Source of the DNA: Desulfocicer vacuolatum DSM 3385
GTDB taxonomy: Bacteria > Desulfobacterota > Desulfobacteria > Desulfobacterales > Desulfobacteraceae
Direction of reading: 5' to 3'
NCBI RefSeq assembly: GCF_900176365.1
Contig: NZ_FWXY01000034.1
Span: forward strand, 1 to 36,346
DNA: 36,346 nt
In this document: piece after piece, positions 24,297 to 35,100 of the stretch
Position numbering within the stretch: the stretch's first letter is position 1
Layout: every line of letters starts with the position of its first letter
Program-made: the position numbers and the translations under genes
Notes under the pieces: model-generated
Database searches by the model: none
Told to the model about the DNA's origin: nothing
Seen by the model: only the letters and a program-made list of their open reading frames with translations

Positions 24297-24857
24297 ATGG
24301 CGTTACCTGTGGTTATCGGCATAAGTGGTGCAAGTGGCGTCATATACGGTATTGAGACCCTTAAAGCCTTATGCCGGATGGGTATGGAAACACATCTTAT
24401 TTTGAGCCATGCCGGGAAAACAAATATTGAAATTGAAACGAATTATTCGGTACAACAGGTAAGAAAAATGGCCACCATTGTTTATGAACCCGAAGATATG
24501 ACAGCAGCCGTGGCCAGTGGCTCTTTTCTTACCCGGGGAATGCTGGTGGCACCCTGTACCATTAAAACCCTATCTGCCATTGCAAATTCATATAACAGCA
24601 ATCTTCTTGTGCGTGCGGCGGACGTTACATTAAAGGAAAAAAGACCTCTGGTACTCATGGTGCGTGAAACCCCTTTACACAAAGGGCATCTGGATCTCAT
24701 GTCCCGGGCAGCAGATTTGGGAGCCATTATTTTACCCCCTGTGCCGGCATTTTATCATCAACCGGAAAACATTGAAGACTTGATCCGTCAAAGCGTCGGT
24801 AAGGCCTTTGACTTACTGAAAATTGAACATAATCTATTTCGCAGGTGGGGGGCATGA
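24297..24857 (+). CDS. ubiX: Flavin prenyltransferase UbiX family
   Basis: A 186-residue flavoprotein that adds a dimethylallyl group to FMN to make the cofactor of UbiD-type decarboxylases. The FMN-binding start GISGASGVIYGIETLKAL and the later AVASGSFLTRGMLVAPCTIK and VRAADVTLKEKRPLVLMVRE blocks match the family closely, and the length is normal. GGGAG lies about 12 bases before ATG 24297. No UbiD gene is in the window. The pqi operon follows after about 85 bases; that pairing looks incidental. Confidence 0.93.
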   Translation: MALPVVIGISGASGVIYGIETLKALCRMGMETHLILSHAGKTNIEIETNYSVQQVRKMATIVYEPEDMTAAVASGSFLTRGMLVAPCTIKTLSAIANSYNSNLLVRAADVTLKEKRPLVLMVRETPLHKGHLDLMSRAADLGAIILPPVPAFYHQPENIEDLIRQSVGKAFDLLKIEHNLFRRWGA

Positions 24858-24875
24858 TGTTATAACATTTTGCGG

Positions 24876-24930
24876 TATAATATCATTTGGCTCCGCGTCT
24901 ACGACCCTATATTGGTTGTGTCCCACAGGA
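24876..24930 (+). repeat. Dispersed repeat R3, copy 2
   Basis: Matches the complement of 15388-15440 (shared ATTTGGCTCCGCGTCTA and TTGTG...CCACAG). The ribosome site AGGAGG of the next gene begins at its right edge. Confidence 0.65.
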
Positions 24931-24943
24931 GGTGTCCGTTATA

Positions 24944-25540
24944 ATGAAAAAAAAGATAATCATAGCCTGCCACGAGTGTGATCTTTTACATCGCATTGAA
25001 TCCCTTCCTGAAGGATCCACAGCACTTTGCCGTCGCTGCCATGCTGTTTTATTGAGCCATAAAAAAGACAGTCTGAATAGAAGTCTTGCCCTTAACATTA
25101 CAGCTTTAATTCTTTTTTTTATATCCAATGCATACCCCCTTATTGAAATAAAAACAGAAGGTATTTGCCGGGCAACCACATTAATGGGCGGGGTAAGAAA
25201 CTTATACGATCAAGGTTTCTGGGAAATTGCATTGCTTGTTTTGTTCACAGCAATACTGTTTCCCGGCTTTGAAATCCTGTCAAGGCTCTATCTGCTTTTG
25301 CCGTTAAAGTTTTATAAAAAACCGTGGCATATGTCGCTGATTATTAAATTTATACAAAAAATAAAACCCTGGGGAATGATGGATGTTTTTATGCTGGGGA
25401 TATTGGTTTCTGTGATTAAACTGGTTAAAATGGTGAGCGTTATTCCCGGTCCCTCACTTTATTCGTTTTTTGCCCTTATCTTTGTGGTGACCGGGGCTGC
25501 ATCTGCCATGGATTTTCATTCCATATGGGAAAAAGCATGA
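24944..25540 (+). CDS. pqiA: PqiA-domain membrane protein (first)
   Basis: A 198-residue single PqiA domain. A cytoplasmic zinc-ribbon-like head has C9/C12 and C29/C32 (ACHEC, LCRRC), followed by four hydrophobic segments, with the family stretch FFISNAYPLIEI. ATG 24944 is chosen because AGGAGG lies 11 bases upstream. In E. coli one PqiA protein holds two such domains. Here they are two genes overlapping by ATGA. PqiA works with the MCE protein PqiB and lipoprotein PqiC in envelope lipid movement, and in E. coli it responds to membrane stress. Confidence 0.88.
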   Translation: MKKKIIIACHECDLLHRIESLPEGSTALCRRCHAVLLSHKKDSLNRSLALNITALILFFISNAYPLIEIKTEGICRATTLMGGVRNLYDQGFWEIALLVLFTAILFPGFEILSRLYLLLPLKFYKKPWHMSLIIKFIQKIKPWGMMDVFMLGILVSVIKLVKMVSVIPGPSLYSFFALIFVVTGAASAMDFHSIWEKA

Positions 25541-26187
25541 GCATGCCCGGATCACCTGAACAATTAACAGCCAGGCAAGCAGGCATGATAAGCTGCCACA
25601 ACTGTCATCTGGTTTGTCATATATCCCCATTGAACAATCCTTCTGCCATGGCATGTCCCCGGTGCGGCAGCCGGATACACCGGAGAAAACCCAACAGCAT
25701 CTCCCGGACATGGGCACTTGTTATCACCGCGCTTATCTTGTATATTCCAGCCAATGTGCTGCCCATATCCATCAGTACCACCATGGGAAACAGCCATGAA
25801 GATACCATCATAAGCGGGGTTATTTATTTCATTGAATCCGGATCATGGCCCATTGGTTTGATTATCTTCACAGCCAGCATTTTTGTTCCGGTATTGAAAA
25901 TACTTGTTTTGATTTATTTACTTATTTCTGTGCAGAAAAAATCATCCAGACGTCCCCTGGATAAAACCCGCCTTTATCGCATGGTTGAAGCTGTGGGGCG
26001 GTGGTCCATGGTGGATATCTTTGTAATCACCATTATTGCGGCATTAATAAAACTTGGGGTATTGGTAGATTTTAAAACAGGACCGGCAGCGGTTTATTTT
26101 GGAGCGGTTGTTGTGGTCACCATTTTTGCCGCCATGAGTTTTGACCCAAGACTGATATGGGATAACATCAAGGAATATCATGAATGA
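25537..26187 (+). CDS. pqiA: PqiA-domain membrane protein (second)
   Basis: A 216-residue PqiA domain from ATG 25537, which overlaps the first pqiA stop (ATGA); an earlier start at 25525 adds four residues. It has a CxxC head (SCHNC, ACPRC), then LVITALILYIPANVLPISI and three further hydrophobic segments, ending in RWSMVDIFVITIIAALIKLG. Together with the first gene it rebuilds the two-domain architecture of E. coli PqiA. It overlaps pqiB by eight bases, so the four genes are translationally coupled. Confidence 0.88.
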   Translation: MSMPGSPEQLTARQAGMISCHNCHLVCHISPLNNPSAMACPRCGSRIHRRKPNSISRTWALVITALILYIPANVLPISISTTMGNSHEDTIISGVIYFIESGSWPIGLIIFTASIFVPVLKILVLIYLLISVQKKSSRRPLDKTRLYRMVEAVGRWSMVDIFVITIIAALIKLGVLVDFKTGPAAVYFGAVVVVTIFAAMSFDPRLIWDNIKEYHE

Positions 26188-27817
26188 GCAAAGCATTACT
26201 CCCCCGGATACAAGTATACCTGAACCGTTAATCCGCAAGAAAAATCATTTTTCCATGATATGGATTCTGCCCCTGATTGCAGCTGTCATTGGCGGATGGC
26301 TGGTATATAAATCCATATGGGAAAAAGGTCCTGTTATTTCCATTATATTTGATAATGCCGAAGGCCTGGAAGCAGGGAAAACAAAGATAAAATATAAAAA
26401 TGTTGTCATTGGCCAGGTGGAATCCATCAAACTGGATGCAGATTTAGGCCATGTGATTGTCATGGCACAAATGGATAAGGATACCGAGTCTTACTTAACT
26501 GAAAAGACAAGATTCTGGGTGGTGCGTGCCCGGTTAAAGGCCGGACAGATATCCGGTCTGGGAACCTTGTTTGCCGGTGCTTATATTGCCGTTGATCCGG
26601 TGCATAACGGTATGCCGTCAAGCACGTTCAAAGGATTGGATACTCCCCCGGTGGTAACCATGAATAAACCGGGCGGTCATTTCATTCTAAAGGCTGAAAG
26701 ACTGGGCTCTCTGGATATTGGCTCCCCTGTTTTTTATAGACAAATTCAAGTGGGACAAGTGGAAGGATATTTGATGGATGATGACGGAAAACATCTTTCC
26801 ATAAAAATATTCATTGATGCCCCCCACCATCGGTACATTAAAAAAAATACACGATTCTGGAACGCCAGCGGCCTTGATGTTTCCATTAATGCCAATGGCC
26901 TCACCATTGATACCCAGTCCATGGTCAGTTTGATAATCGGAGGAATTGCCTTTGATAATCTCATGGATTCAAGAAATAATCCTGTGGCTGAAAACAATGA
27001 TATATTCACTCTTTTTGATAGCCATGGCGATGCCATGAAAAAAGACATCATGAAAAAATATCAATGGCTTCTGGTGTTTAAAGGCTCTGTCAGGGGTCTT
27101 ACCAAAGGGGCTCCGGTGGAATTCAGGGGTATTCATGTGGGGGAGGTCCTGGATATTGACACCGTCTTTAAATTAAATTCCGGGGAAATTTTAATATCTG
27201 TTCTCATTGAAACACAGCTTCATCAATTTTTGCCGGATAACACCACCTTTGATGATGCAAAAATGAAAAAATTATTTAATACGCTTGTGGCAAAAGGATT
27301 CAGAGCCCAACTCAAACCCGGTAATATTTTAACCGGTCAACTTTTTGTTAATCTTGATTTTCATCCCAGGGAACCGGAGCAAAAGATTATTTGGGAGGGG
27401 AAAACGCCCCAGTTACCCACCATACCGGCAACGCTGGAGGAAGCATTTGCGGTTTTTAATAAATTGCTCAATCGCATGGGTAAAATACCCTTTGAAGAGA
27501 TGGCACACGATCTTCGCATGGTGGTTAAGAATTTAAATAGAACCGTTAAACAGGGCGATATTGTATTAAAACAGATAAACCGGACAGTCACTCCGGAGCT
27601 TGGTTTAACCTTGAAGCAGGTTCAAACAACCTTGAAACAGGCAAAAAAATCCCTGGCTGCAGTGGAACATCTTGTGGGTTCAGACTCTGCCTTGAATCAG
27701 GATGCAAGAAATGCGTTAAACGAACTTGCCGCAGCCGCACAATCAATGAGGATGTTGACGGATTATCTGGAACGTCATCCCGATGCTTTAATTTATGGAA
27801 AGGGCGATAAAAAATGA
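26180..27817 (+). CDS. pqiB: PqiB, triple-MCE-domain protein
   Basis: A 545-residue inner-membrane-anchored periplasmic protein, the usual PqiB length. One membrane helix (about residues 24-44) is followed by three MCE domains. Their repeat starts are visible as EGLEAGKTKIKYKNVVIGQV, then GSLDIGSPVFYRQIQVGQV and RGLTKGAPVEFRGIHVGEV. The C-terminal 130 residues are helical and Leu/Gln-rich (LKQVQTTLKQAKKSLAAVEH). In E. coli PqiB hexamers form a long hollow syringe that spans the periplasm and carries lipids. It overlaps pqiA upstream and pqiC downstream. Confidence 0.94.
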   Translation: MNEQSITPPDTSIPEPLIRKKNHFSMIWILPLIAAVIGGWLVYKSIWEKGPVISIIFDNAEGLEAGKTKIKYKNVVIGQVESIKLDADLGHVIVMAQMDKDTESYLTEKTRFWVVRARLKAGQISGLGTLFAGAYIAVDPVHNGMPSSTFKGLDTPPVVTMNKPGGHFILKAERLGSLDIGSPVFYRQIQVGQVEGYLMDDDGKHLSIKIFIDAPHHRYIKKNTRFWNASGLDVSINANGLTIDTQSMVSLIIGGIAFDNLMDSRNNPVAENNDIFTLFDSHGDAMKKDIMKKYQWLLVFKGSVRGLTKGAPVEFRGIHVGEVLDIDTVFKLNSGEILISVLIETQLHQFLPDNTTFDDAKMKKLFNTLVAKGFRAQLKPGNILTGQLFVNLDFHPREPEQKIIWEGKTPQLPTIPATLEEAFAVFNKLLNRMGKIPFEEMAHDLRMVVKNLNRTVKQGDIVLKQINRTVTPELGLTLKQVQTTLKQAKKSLAAVEHLVGSDSALNQDARNALNELAAAAQSMRMLTDYLERHPDALIYGKGDKK

Positions 27818-28437
27818 AAAAAAAATTCATGCACATACGCTTAGTGGTATTTATATTGCTTTTTTGTATAAATGCCATGGGTTGTCAGGGTAAAACCCCG
27901 TCGGTTTCATTTTATGCGCTGACACCCATTGCCGTTCCCCAAAATACGTCCGGGGGGCAAGGGAGACTTGAAAATGTCAGTATCGGCATTGGTCCCATAC
28001 ATTTTCCCCGAACACTTCAACGTCCCCAGATCGTCACCCGGCCATCGGCAAACAGGCTGGATTTATCGGAATTTCATCGATGGGGAGGGGATTTAAAACA
28101 GGATTTTTTAAATGTACTGGTTCAAAATATATCAATAATTACCGGATCAAATCAAATTTTTAAATATCCCTGGTCCCCTTCCTTTAAACCCAGATACAGA
28201 GTGACTCTGGATGTTATTCAGTTTGACGGGCGCCTGGGAGATACTGTTTTGTTGAACAGTATATGGGAGATAAAACAAGGGGAACCGGGAAATGAAAAAA
28301 GCGAAATTAAAAGATCTATCATTGAACAACCCATATCAGGGGAAGATTACAACGCCCTGGTTAAGGCGAAAAGTGATGCATTAAAAACTTTAAGTGTTAA
28401 GATTACCGATAAAATAACCGTCATGGACGGAACTTAA
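27814..28437 (+). CDS. pqiC: PqiC-like lipoprotein
   Basis: A 207-residue lipoprotein of the ABC-type transport auxiliary/PqiC family. The signal peptide ends in a lipobox NAMGC with the lipidated Cys at residue 24, after which YALTP marks the family. The basic stretch IGPIHFPRTLQRPQIVTR is typical. It should sit in the outer membrane and join the PqiB tube. The start overlaps the pqiB stop by ATGA. It is the last gene of the pqi operon; no strong terminator follows in the 213-base gap to glnH. Confidence 0.88.
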   Translation: MKKKFMHIRLVVFILLFCINAMGCQGKTPSVSFYALTPIAVPQNTSGGQGRLENVSIGIGPIHFPRTLQRPQIVTRPSANRLDLSEFHRWGGDLKQDFLNVLVQNISIITGSNQIFKYPWSPSFKPRYRVTLDVIQFDGRLGDTVLLNSIWEIKQGEPGNEKSEIKRSIIEQPISGEDYNALVKAKSDALKTLSVKITDKITVMDGT

Positions 28438-28650
28438 TAAAGATTGAGTCTTATCTCCTGCGAAAATTTCGGATAATATTGACACAATCCGGGGCTCATA
28501 TTAAAAGTGTATTATACTTTTTTCTGGATCATGGATTGTTTTGTAAAACAACCCTCTGAAAGATCATCACCATGTATCTTGCCTTTTTATGTTTTAAATT
28601 TCATGGTTCGGAAAAATTCATCTATTATTTTATAAAACAGGAGACATTCC

Positions 28651-29412
28651 ATGAAAAAAATCACAGCCCTTTTACTCTCCCTGATGATGATGTGCTGTTT
28701 TGCAGCCACAGGATTCGCCAAAAAGATCACCGTGGCCACAGACACTAATTTTCCGCCCTTTGAGTTTAAAGATCCTAAAACCGGCGAACACACCGGTTTT
28801 GATGTGGAACTTTGGGATGCCATTGCCAAAGAAGTGGGCATTGAATATGACCTTCAACCCATGGATTTCAACGGTATTATCCCGGGATTGCAGTCCGGGC
28901 AGATAGATGTGGGCATCGCCGGCATGGGTATTAAACCTGAACGGGCCAAAGTCATTGATTTTTCTGAACCATATTACAAAGCCGGGCTTCTCCTTCTGGT
29001 GAAATCCTCCACCAATGACATTGCCGGTATTGAAGATCTGGAAGGTAAACTGGTTGCCACAAAACTTGGCACCACCAGCGAATCTTTTCTGAAAGAGAAT
29101 GCAAAGGCAAAGGAAATAAAGCTTTATCCCAACAATGATGCCATGTTTATGGAATTGATGATGGGTGGGGTGGATGCCGTGATGTTTGACTCTCCGGTTA
29201 TTGCCCATTACATGCGTGAAGTGGGTAAAGAAAAAGTTAAGGTTGTGGGGCCCCTTTATGGTTTGGACGCAGCCACAGGCTCTTTTTATGGTATTGGTTT
29301 TCCCAAGGGAAGTCCCCTTGTAATCAAGGTAAATGCGGCTTTGAAAAGCCTGAAAGAGAGCGGTGCCTACCGAGATCTTTATATAAAATGGTTTAATACT
29401 GAACCCAAATAG
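28651..29412 (+). CDS. glnH: Glutamine/polar amino acid ABC transporter, binding protein
   Basis: A 253-residue periplasmic binding protein with a signal peptide (residues 1-23, ending GFAKK). The mature part, VATDTNFPPFEFKD, GFDVELWDAIAKEVGIEY, PMDFNGIIPGLQSGQIDVGI and the end KWFNTEPK, follows E. coli GlnH nearly throughout. AGGAG lies eight bases before the ATG. It is separated from glnP by a strong terminator, which should give excess binding protein. The exact ligand (glutamine, glutamate or another polar amino acid) cannot be fixed from sequence. Confidence 0.92.
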   Translation: MKKITALLLSLMMMCCFAATGFAKKITVATDTNFPPFEFKDPKTGEHTGFDVELWDAIAKEVGIEYDLQPMDFNGIIPGLQSGQIDVGIAGMGIKPERAKVIDFSEPYYKAGLLLLVKSSTNDIAGIEDLEGKLVATKLGTTSESFLKENAKAKEIKLYPNNDAMFMELMMGGVDAVMFDSPVIAHYMREVGKEKVKVVGPLYGLDAATGSFYGIGFPKGSPLVIKVNAALKSLKESGAYRDLYIKWFNTEPK

Positions 29413-29479
29413 TACTCGGGGTGTCAGGATTTTTTAATCTTTTCGGATGGAATTCCATCTGATTTCTCCAATTTTTCTC

Positions 29480-29514
29480 CTGGGCAGTTGTCATCAACTG
29501 CCCAGATTTTTTTT
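29480..29514 (+). terminator. Rho-independent terminator after glnH
   Basis: CTGGGCAGTTG (29480-29490), loop TCAT, CAACTGCCCAG (29495-29505), then ATTTTTTTT. It has a perfect 11-bp stem and an eight-T tail. It separates glnH from glnPQ. Confidence 0.93.
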
Positions 29515-29689
29515 CATAAGAGCGTGTTTAAAAATCAGGGAATCAAACTGAGATTTCATGAAAGAGAGAACCTATTTTCCAAATTTTTTGTTAATAGCCG
29601 AACTATTAATCGATAATTTAGGAAATTGGGCCGTTCCCATGAGATTGCAGCTGATTCATCTATTTGAAAACAGGTTTTAAGGAGGCAAC

Positions 29690-30361
29690 GTGGAATTTCA
29701 GTTTGACTGGCCTGTTTTTTTTGAAACCATTCCCATGCTCATGCGGGGATTAAAGTTTACCATTATCATCACCCTTGGCGGGCTTGGTGCCGGGTTTTTG
29801 CTTGGTGCCTTTTTTGGATTGATGAAACTTGCCCGACATGCCATCCCAAGAACCCTTGCCATTATATACATTGAAGCCATTCGGGGTACCCCCATGCTGG
29901 TTCAGGCCATGTTTCTCTATTATGGTCTGCCCATGGCGCTGGGCCTGAGAATTCCCCCCCTCACCGCCGGTATCATTATTATTGCTGTTAATTCCGGTGC
30001 CTACATTGCCGAAATTGTCCGGGGATCGGTGCAGTCCATAGATCCGGGACAGGCTGAAGCCGGTCGTTCCATTGGTTTAACCCGGGGTAAAACAATGCTG
30101 TACATCATATGGCCCCAGGCATTTAAACGCATGATTCCCCCCCTGGGTAATCAATTTATCATCAGTCTCAAGGACACCTCTCTTTTGATGGTCATTGGTG
30201 TGGGGGAACTGTTGCGCACCGGCCAGGAAATTGTGGCGGTAAGTTATAAAGCCTTTGAAGTGTATCTTGCTGTGGCCGTGGTCTATCTGGTTATGACATT
30301 GTCCATTGCCAGGGGGCTTCGCATACTGGAAAATCATCTTGAAATGAAAACAAAACGCTAA
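29690..30361 (+). CDS. glnP: Polar amino acid ABC transporter permease
   Basis: A 223-residue His/Glu/Gln/Arg-type permease with five membrane segments. The EAA loop is [20 protein letters not shown] followed by [17 protein letters not shown], the ATPase contact. The start is GTG 29690 with AAGGAGG five bases upstream; no suitable ATG exists there. glnQ follows after 19 bases. It forms the membrane channel of the glutamine-type importer. Confidence 0.93.
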   Translation: MEFQFDWPVFFETIPMLMRGLKFTIIITLGGLGAGFLLGAFFGLMKLARHAIPRTLAIIYIEAIRGTPMLVQAMFLYYGLPMALGLRIPPLTAGIIIIAVNSGAYIAEIVRGSVQSIDPGQAEAGRSIGLTRGKTMLYIIWPQAFKRMIPPLGNQFIISLKDTSLLMVIGVGELLRTGQEIVAVSYKAFEVYLAVAVVYLVMTLSIARGLRILENHLEMKTKR

Positions 30362-30380
30362 CGCCGGGGAAATATACCAC

Positions 30381-31115
30381 ATGGAAATGATTAAAATTAT
30401 CAATCTTCATAAAAGTTATGACCAGCTGGAGGTGATCAAGGGAATTGATCTTGAAATAAAATCCGGTGAGGTGGTCTGTATTATTGGTCCGTCCGGCTCT
30501 GGAAAATCCACGGTACTTCGTTGTATCAATCGTCTGGAAACCCCCACATCCGGTCATATTATCGTGGATGGAAAAGACATTATGGCTCCTGAAACAGATA
30601 TTAACCATGTTCGCACCGAAGCTGGAATGGTATTCCAGCAGTTCAACCTCTTTCCCCATATGACGGTGCTGGATAATGTGACCCTGGGGCCCATTAAAGT
30701 TAGAAACATGGGCAAAACCGATGCCGAGGAACTGGGACACTCTTTATTGAAAAAAGTGGGACTGGCAGATAAAGCGAAAAATTATCCGGAACAGCTCTCC
30801 GGAGGACAGAAACAACGGGTGGCCATTGCCCGCTCTTTGTCTTTGAAACCCAAGGTCATTCTTTTTGACGAACCCACATCCGCCCTGGACCCGGAACTTG
30901 TGGGTGAAGTACTGGAAGTCATGAAACAGCTGGCAGCAGAGGGCATGACCATGGTGGTGGTCACCCATGAAATGGGGTTTGCCAGGGATGTGGCTGACCG
31001 GGTTATTTTCATTGACCAGGGCATTATTCAGGAAGATAATTGTCCTGAACAGTTTTTTTCCAGTCCTAAGAATAAGCGACTGCAGGATTTTCTGGGGAAG
31101 GTGGCAGAACATTGA
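30381..31115 (+). CDS. glnQ: Polar amino acid ABC transporter ATPase
   Basis: A 244-residue ABC ATPase. Walker [10 protein letters not shown] (36-44), signature [14 protein letters not shown], Walker [15 protein letters not shown] and the switch VVTHEMGF are all intact. It is closest in layout to GlnQ ([20 protein letters not shown]). GGGG lies about 12 bases before the ATG; a second ATG is at 30387. It drives uptake through GlnP. Confidence 0.94.
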   Translation: MEMIKIINLHKSYDQLEVIKGIDLEIKSGEVVCIIGPSGSGKSTVLRCINRLETPTSGHIIVDGKDIMAPETDINHVRTEAGMVFQQFNLFPHMTVLDNVTLGPIKVRNMGKTDAEELGHSLLKKVGLADKAKNYPEQLSGGQKQRVAIARSLSLKPKVILFDEPTSALDPELVGEVLEVMKQLAAEGMTMVVVTHEMGFARDVADRVIFIDQGIIQEDNCPEQFFSSPKNKRLQDFLGKVAEH

Positions 31116-31186
31116 AGTTGGCTTCTTAACCACGCCAAAATGAAAAAAAATATTTAGTAAATTTTGATTTTACCTGGAGGCACTCC

Positions 31187-31834
31187 ATGGCATTTCCGAT
31201 ATTGAGAGAACCGTTTAACGCCCTTTCCCACATGGCAGGGGCCATTGCTTCCATCGCAGGACTTACCCTGCTGGTGGTATTTGCAGCAATCAAGGCTGAT
31301 GTGTGGCATGTTGTTTCTTTTTCTATTTTTGGGGCCACACTTGTTTTGATGTACACTTCAAGCACTCTTTACCATGGATTGCGATTGTCTCAAAAGGGCA
31401 TTGCCATCATGCGCAAAATTGATCATATCACTATTTTCATGCTCATCGCCGGTACCTACACTCCTTTTTGCCTTGTGCCCCTGAGGGGGCCCTGGGGATG
31501 GAGTCTTTTGATCACTGCCTGGACCATTGCCCTGGCCGGTATCTTTTTAAAACTGTTCTGCTTTAATGTCCCCCGATGGATATCCACCGCCATATATTTG
31601 ATCATGGGGTGGATTTTTGTGGTGGCGGTGTATCCCCTTGTTATGGCCTTGAACCTGTCATCTTTGATCTGGCTTGGGCTTGGAGGCTTATTTTATAGCG
31701 GTGGCGCCTTAATATATGGTCTGAAACGCCCAAATCCCCGGCCTGACACTTTTGGATTTCACGGAATCTGGCATTTATTTGTTTTGTCCGGCAGTTTTTG
31801 CCATTTCTGGGCGGTTTTTTGTTTTTTTAAATAA
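31187..31834 (+). CDS. Hemolysin III family (PAQR-like) membrane protein
   Basis: A 215-residue protein with seven hydrophobic segments. Family marks are EPFNALSHMAGAI at the start, TSSTLYHG, KIDHITIFMLIAGTYTPFCL and the C-terminal FHGIWHLFVLSG, which hold the conserved His residues of the HlyIII/PAQR fold. The cellular role is not settled; some relatives affect membrane energetics or lipid hydrolysis. TGGAGG precedes ATG by seven bases. Its stop codon is the first base triplet of an R2 repeat. Confidence 0.9.
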   Translation: MAFPILREPFNALSHMAGAIASIAGLTLLVVFAAIKADVWHVVSFSIFGATLVLMYTSSTLYHGLRLSQKGIAIMRKIDHITIFMLIAGTYTPFCLVPLRGPWGWSLLITAWTIALAGIFLKLFCFNVPRWISTAIYLIMGWIFVVAVYPLVMALNLSSLIWLGLGGLFYSGGALIYGLKRPNPRPDTFGFHGIWHLFVLSGSFCHFWAVFCFFK

Positions 31835-31921
31835 CTGCCACGGGCAGACCTTATTCTGATCCGGTTCTGCCCACAACAAAACTTGAAATACATCCCTGAT
31901 TTGCGGAGTATTTCATATAAA
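31831..31921 (+). repeat. Dispersed repeat R2, copy B
   Basis: TAACTGCCACGGGCAGACC to GAAATAC (31891) matches the complement of 13975-14034. A second partial unit, GAGTATTTCATATAA (31907-31920), follows and is cut by the next element. Confidence 0.75.
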
Positions 31922-32086
31922 CTCAACTTTCGGGCTTCATTTCAAAGCCAGCATTTTTAAATGTACCGATGGGCTCAGTGTGCCGACGGGGTCAGGCTTT
32001 TGTTATTGGTGTTATCGACCAAGGCCTTTGCCAACGAAAAAAGCCTCGATAATGTCAATAACGAAAGCCTGACCCCACCACGAAAT
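31922..32086 (+). mobile_element. MITE R4, left copy, right end missing
   Basis: Starts CTCAACTTTCGG and matches the complement of the element at 35359-35556 over its whole 165 bp, including the inner GGGGTCAGGCTTTTGTTATT / AATAACGAAAGCCTGACCCC palindrome. The last 25 bp or so, with the second terminal repeat, are absent. Confidence 0.85.
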
Positions 32087-32128
32087 TGAATCTTTTATCA
32101 AAGAAATTCAAAGGCGTAAAATAACATC

Positions 32129-35100
32129 ATGGTCATATTACAGTCAAAGCTTCAGACACCCAAGCGGTACAATACCCTTCACCGGGAACGATTGGTTGAA
32201 CGCTTTGTAAATATTAATAAATACAAACTCATTGCAGTGACTGCCGGGGCAGGGTATGGAAAAACCACCCTTGTAATAGATGCCATGGAGGCCCTGGATG
32301 TTATTTCCATATGGTATTTACTGGACAGACAGGATAATGATTTCTTTGTGTTTATTTCTTATCTGTATGCTGCTGTCCAACATCATTTTTCCGATTCCAC
32401 AGAAAATAATAGCCCCAATACCATTCCCAAAAAAAAATTGCAAAAACATACGGATACTCTTATTGAATGGCTTGCTTTTCTGGAAAAAAGGGTAAAGCAT
32501 GATTGTGTCCTTATTTTGGATGATTATCATTTGGTCCAGGATAATTCTAAAATCAACCATGCCGTTGAGTTTATTATTGACCGCCTTCCGGATCATATTC
32601 AGATGGTAATCATTGGTCGAAGGCGTTTACCCCTTCGATTGTCATCACTTTGCGCAAAAGAACAGCTTATTGAAATCGGCGAAAAAAATCTTTCTTTTAC
32701 AAGCAGTGAAATTAAACGCTTTTTTTCAGGTACGCTTTTACAGACGGACTCTTATATAGAGGATATTTGTTCAAGTACCGGTGGTTGGGCCGCCAGTCTG
32801 GTTCTTTTACGTTATACATTTCATAAAAAAACACCTGAAGCCATAACCAACTGTCTTGAATTATTTAAACAGACACCCCGGTATATTTTTTCTTACCTGG
32901 AAGAAAATATTTTTGATCCCCAGCCGGAGCGTATTAAAAATTTTATGATGAAAGCCGCCCTTCTGGACAGAATTGACATCCACACCTGCCGCAAATTTTT
33001 TAATGTTAATGATGCCGGAAGCATAATAAAAAAAATGATTGCAGATCATTTAATGATCTTTCCGGTGGATGAATCAGAAACAATTTTCTATTTACATCAT
33101 CTGTTCAAAGAATTTTTAATATCCCAGCTTAAAAAAACGTTTTCAGAATCAGAAATTCATCATCTGCATTGCACAATTGCCAGGGAGGTGGAAAATGAGG
33201 ATGTATTTCAAGCCATGGACCATTTTATCGAAGGCAATGCTTTTAATGAAGCCATTCGCCTGATTGAAAGCCATGAAATGGAATTTTTATTGGAGGGAAA
33301 GACAATTTTCTTGGAAAGGTGTCTGAAGAAAATACCCCCATCAATCATTGAACAAAATCCGCAGTTATTGCTGGCCCAGGCTAAACTGCTTACCTATTTC
33401 GGCAATCCTGGAAAAGCCGTTGAAATACTTATCCGGGCACATCAGCTGTTTAACAGACAGGCATCCAAACAAGACATGGTAAAATGTCTGATTGAGCTGG
33501 GTTCTCAATATTATTTTACAGGATACGTTAAAGAGGCTAAACTTTTGATGGAACAGGTGATTGATCAAGTGGAGAAACCCTCCACAACATATAGCATCGC
33601 CATGACCTATCTCACTTTTTTATCATCTGTTCTGGGGGAATTTGAAACAGCAAAAAAATATTACAAAATATTTTTTGAAGTAATAGAGCAATTGCCTGAT
33701 TTAGAACGAAAAATATCCCGTGCGTTGATTAATACCTCCCATACTTATACGCTTTATATCAACGGAAATTTTGAACAGGCACAGCTGGAAAATAAAAAAT
33801 TGCTTAAATCTGTGCTGGCCCTAAATATTGATCCTTGTTTACCCCTTGTTTATTATCAACTCAGTGCTACCTGTTTCTTTTTGGGAACATTTAATGAAGG
33901 TATTGCCTTTGCCAGAAAAGGGATTGAAACCTGTGAAAAAATATCTCTTTCAGATAGCCGGAAGGGTTGGAATTTTCTTGCCTGGGCACAGAACTGCATG
34001 GGGCTTGGTAAACTGGATCAGGCCATTGAGTTAATTGATAACAGTATTGAACTGTTTGAAGATCCGGGTAATCGCTGGGGTATGGCCAATGCCTGGGAAT
34101 GTTTGTGCCAGGTTTATATGATCCAGGGAAAAATCCAATCCGCCCGGCAGATATTAAACAGGGCCATGGAGATCATAGATGGCTACGGGCTGATTTTGAC
34201 CGAAGGTATACTTGGAAACAGCCATGCCGCTCTTTTGATGATTGAGCAAAAATTTTCACAGGCTTTGGCCTGCCTGAAAAATGCCGGGGAAAAACTTGAC
34301 GGAGCAACTTTTCATCGCTTTAATAATCATCTGTTGACCGCGAACGTTTACATTAAAATGGGCAACTCCAGTGAGGCAATTACACAATTGTCCTGTGCGT
34401 TGTTATTATCTGAGGCCAACCGCTATGAACAATTTGTTAAAAAAGAAATAAAATGGTTGCTCCCTTTTTTGAAGGATATTTTACCTCAAAATACAATTTT
34501 TAGAGATAAAATAGGTTGTTATGTAAAAACGCTTTTTGAAAAAGAATTGGAAAAAGAGCCACCACAACTCAAAATCACCTTGTTGGGTAAATTCAATGTG
34601 ACCATGGACGATCAAAAACTTCCTTTATCCAGATGGAAAAGTTCAAAAGCATTGATGATTTTTAAATATCTTGCAGCCAACAGGCACAAGGGGTTTATCC
34701 CCCGGGAAGTACTAATTGAACTACTCTGGCCGGAGGAAGATATACAAAAAACCGGCAGCCGTTTCAATGTGGCCATGAGTTCATTGAGAAAAACATTGGA
34801 ACCACAACTCTCACCCAAATCAGCATCTGCTTACATTGAACGCAAAAAAGATCAATACCGCCTTTGTCAGGGGGCAAGAATCTGCATTGATACCGAGGAT
34901 TTTTCAAATACAATTCTGGCTGTTAAGACGAAAAAAGATACCCCTCATAAAAAGCTTGGAACCCTGTTATCCGCTCAATCGTTATATCAAGGGGCTTTTC
35001 TTGAAGAAAATCCTTATGAAGAGTGGTGCATTGTAAAAAGAGAATGGTTTACTGCCGGATATTTGAAGATACTTTGGGAAATTGTTTCCCTTTATCAAAG

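Noticed and set aside
28479-28517. TTGACA plus TATTAT-like promoter before glnH
   Set aside because: Spacing between the best -35 and -10 candidates does not fit well, so I did not list it as a feature.
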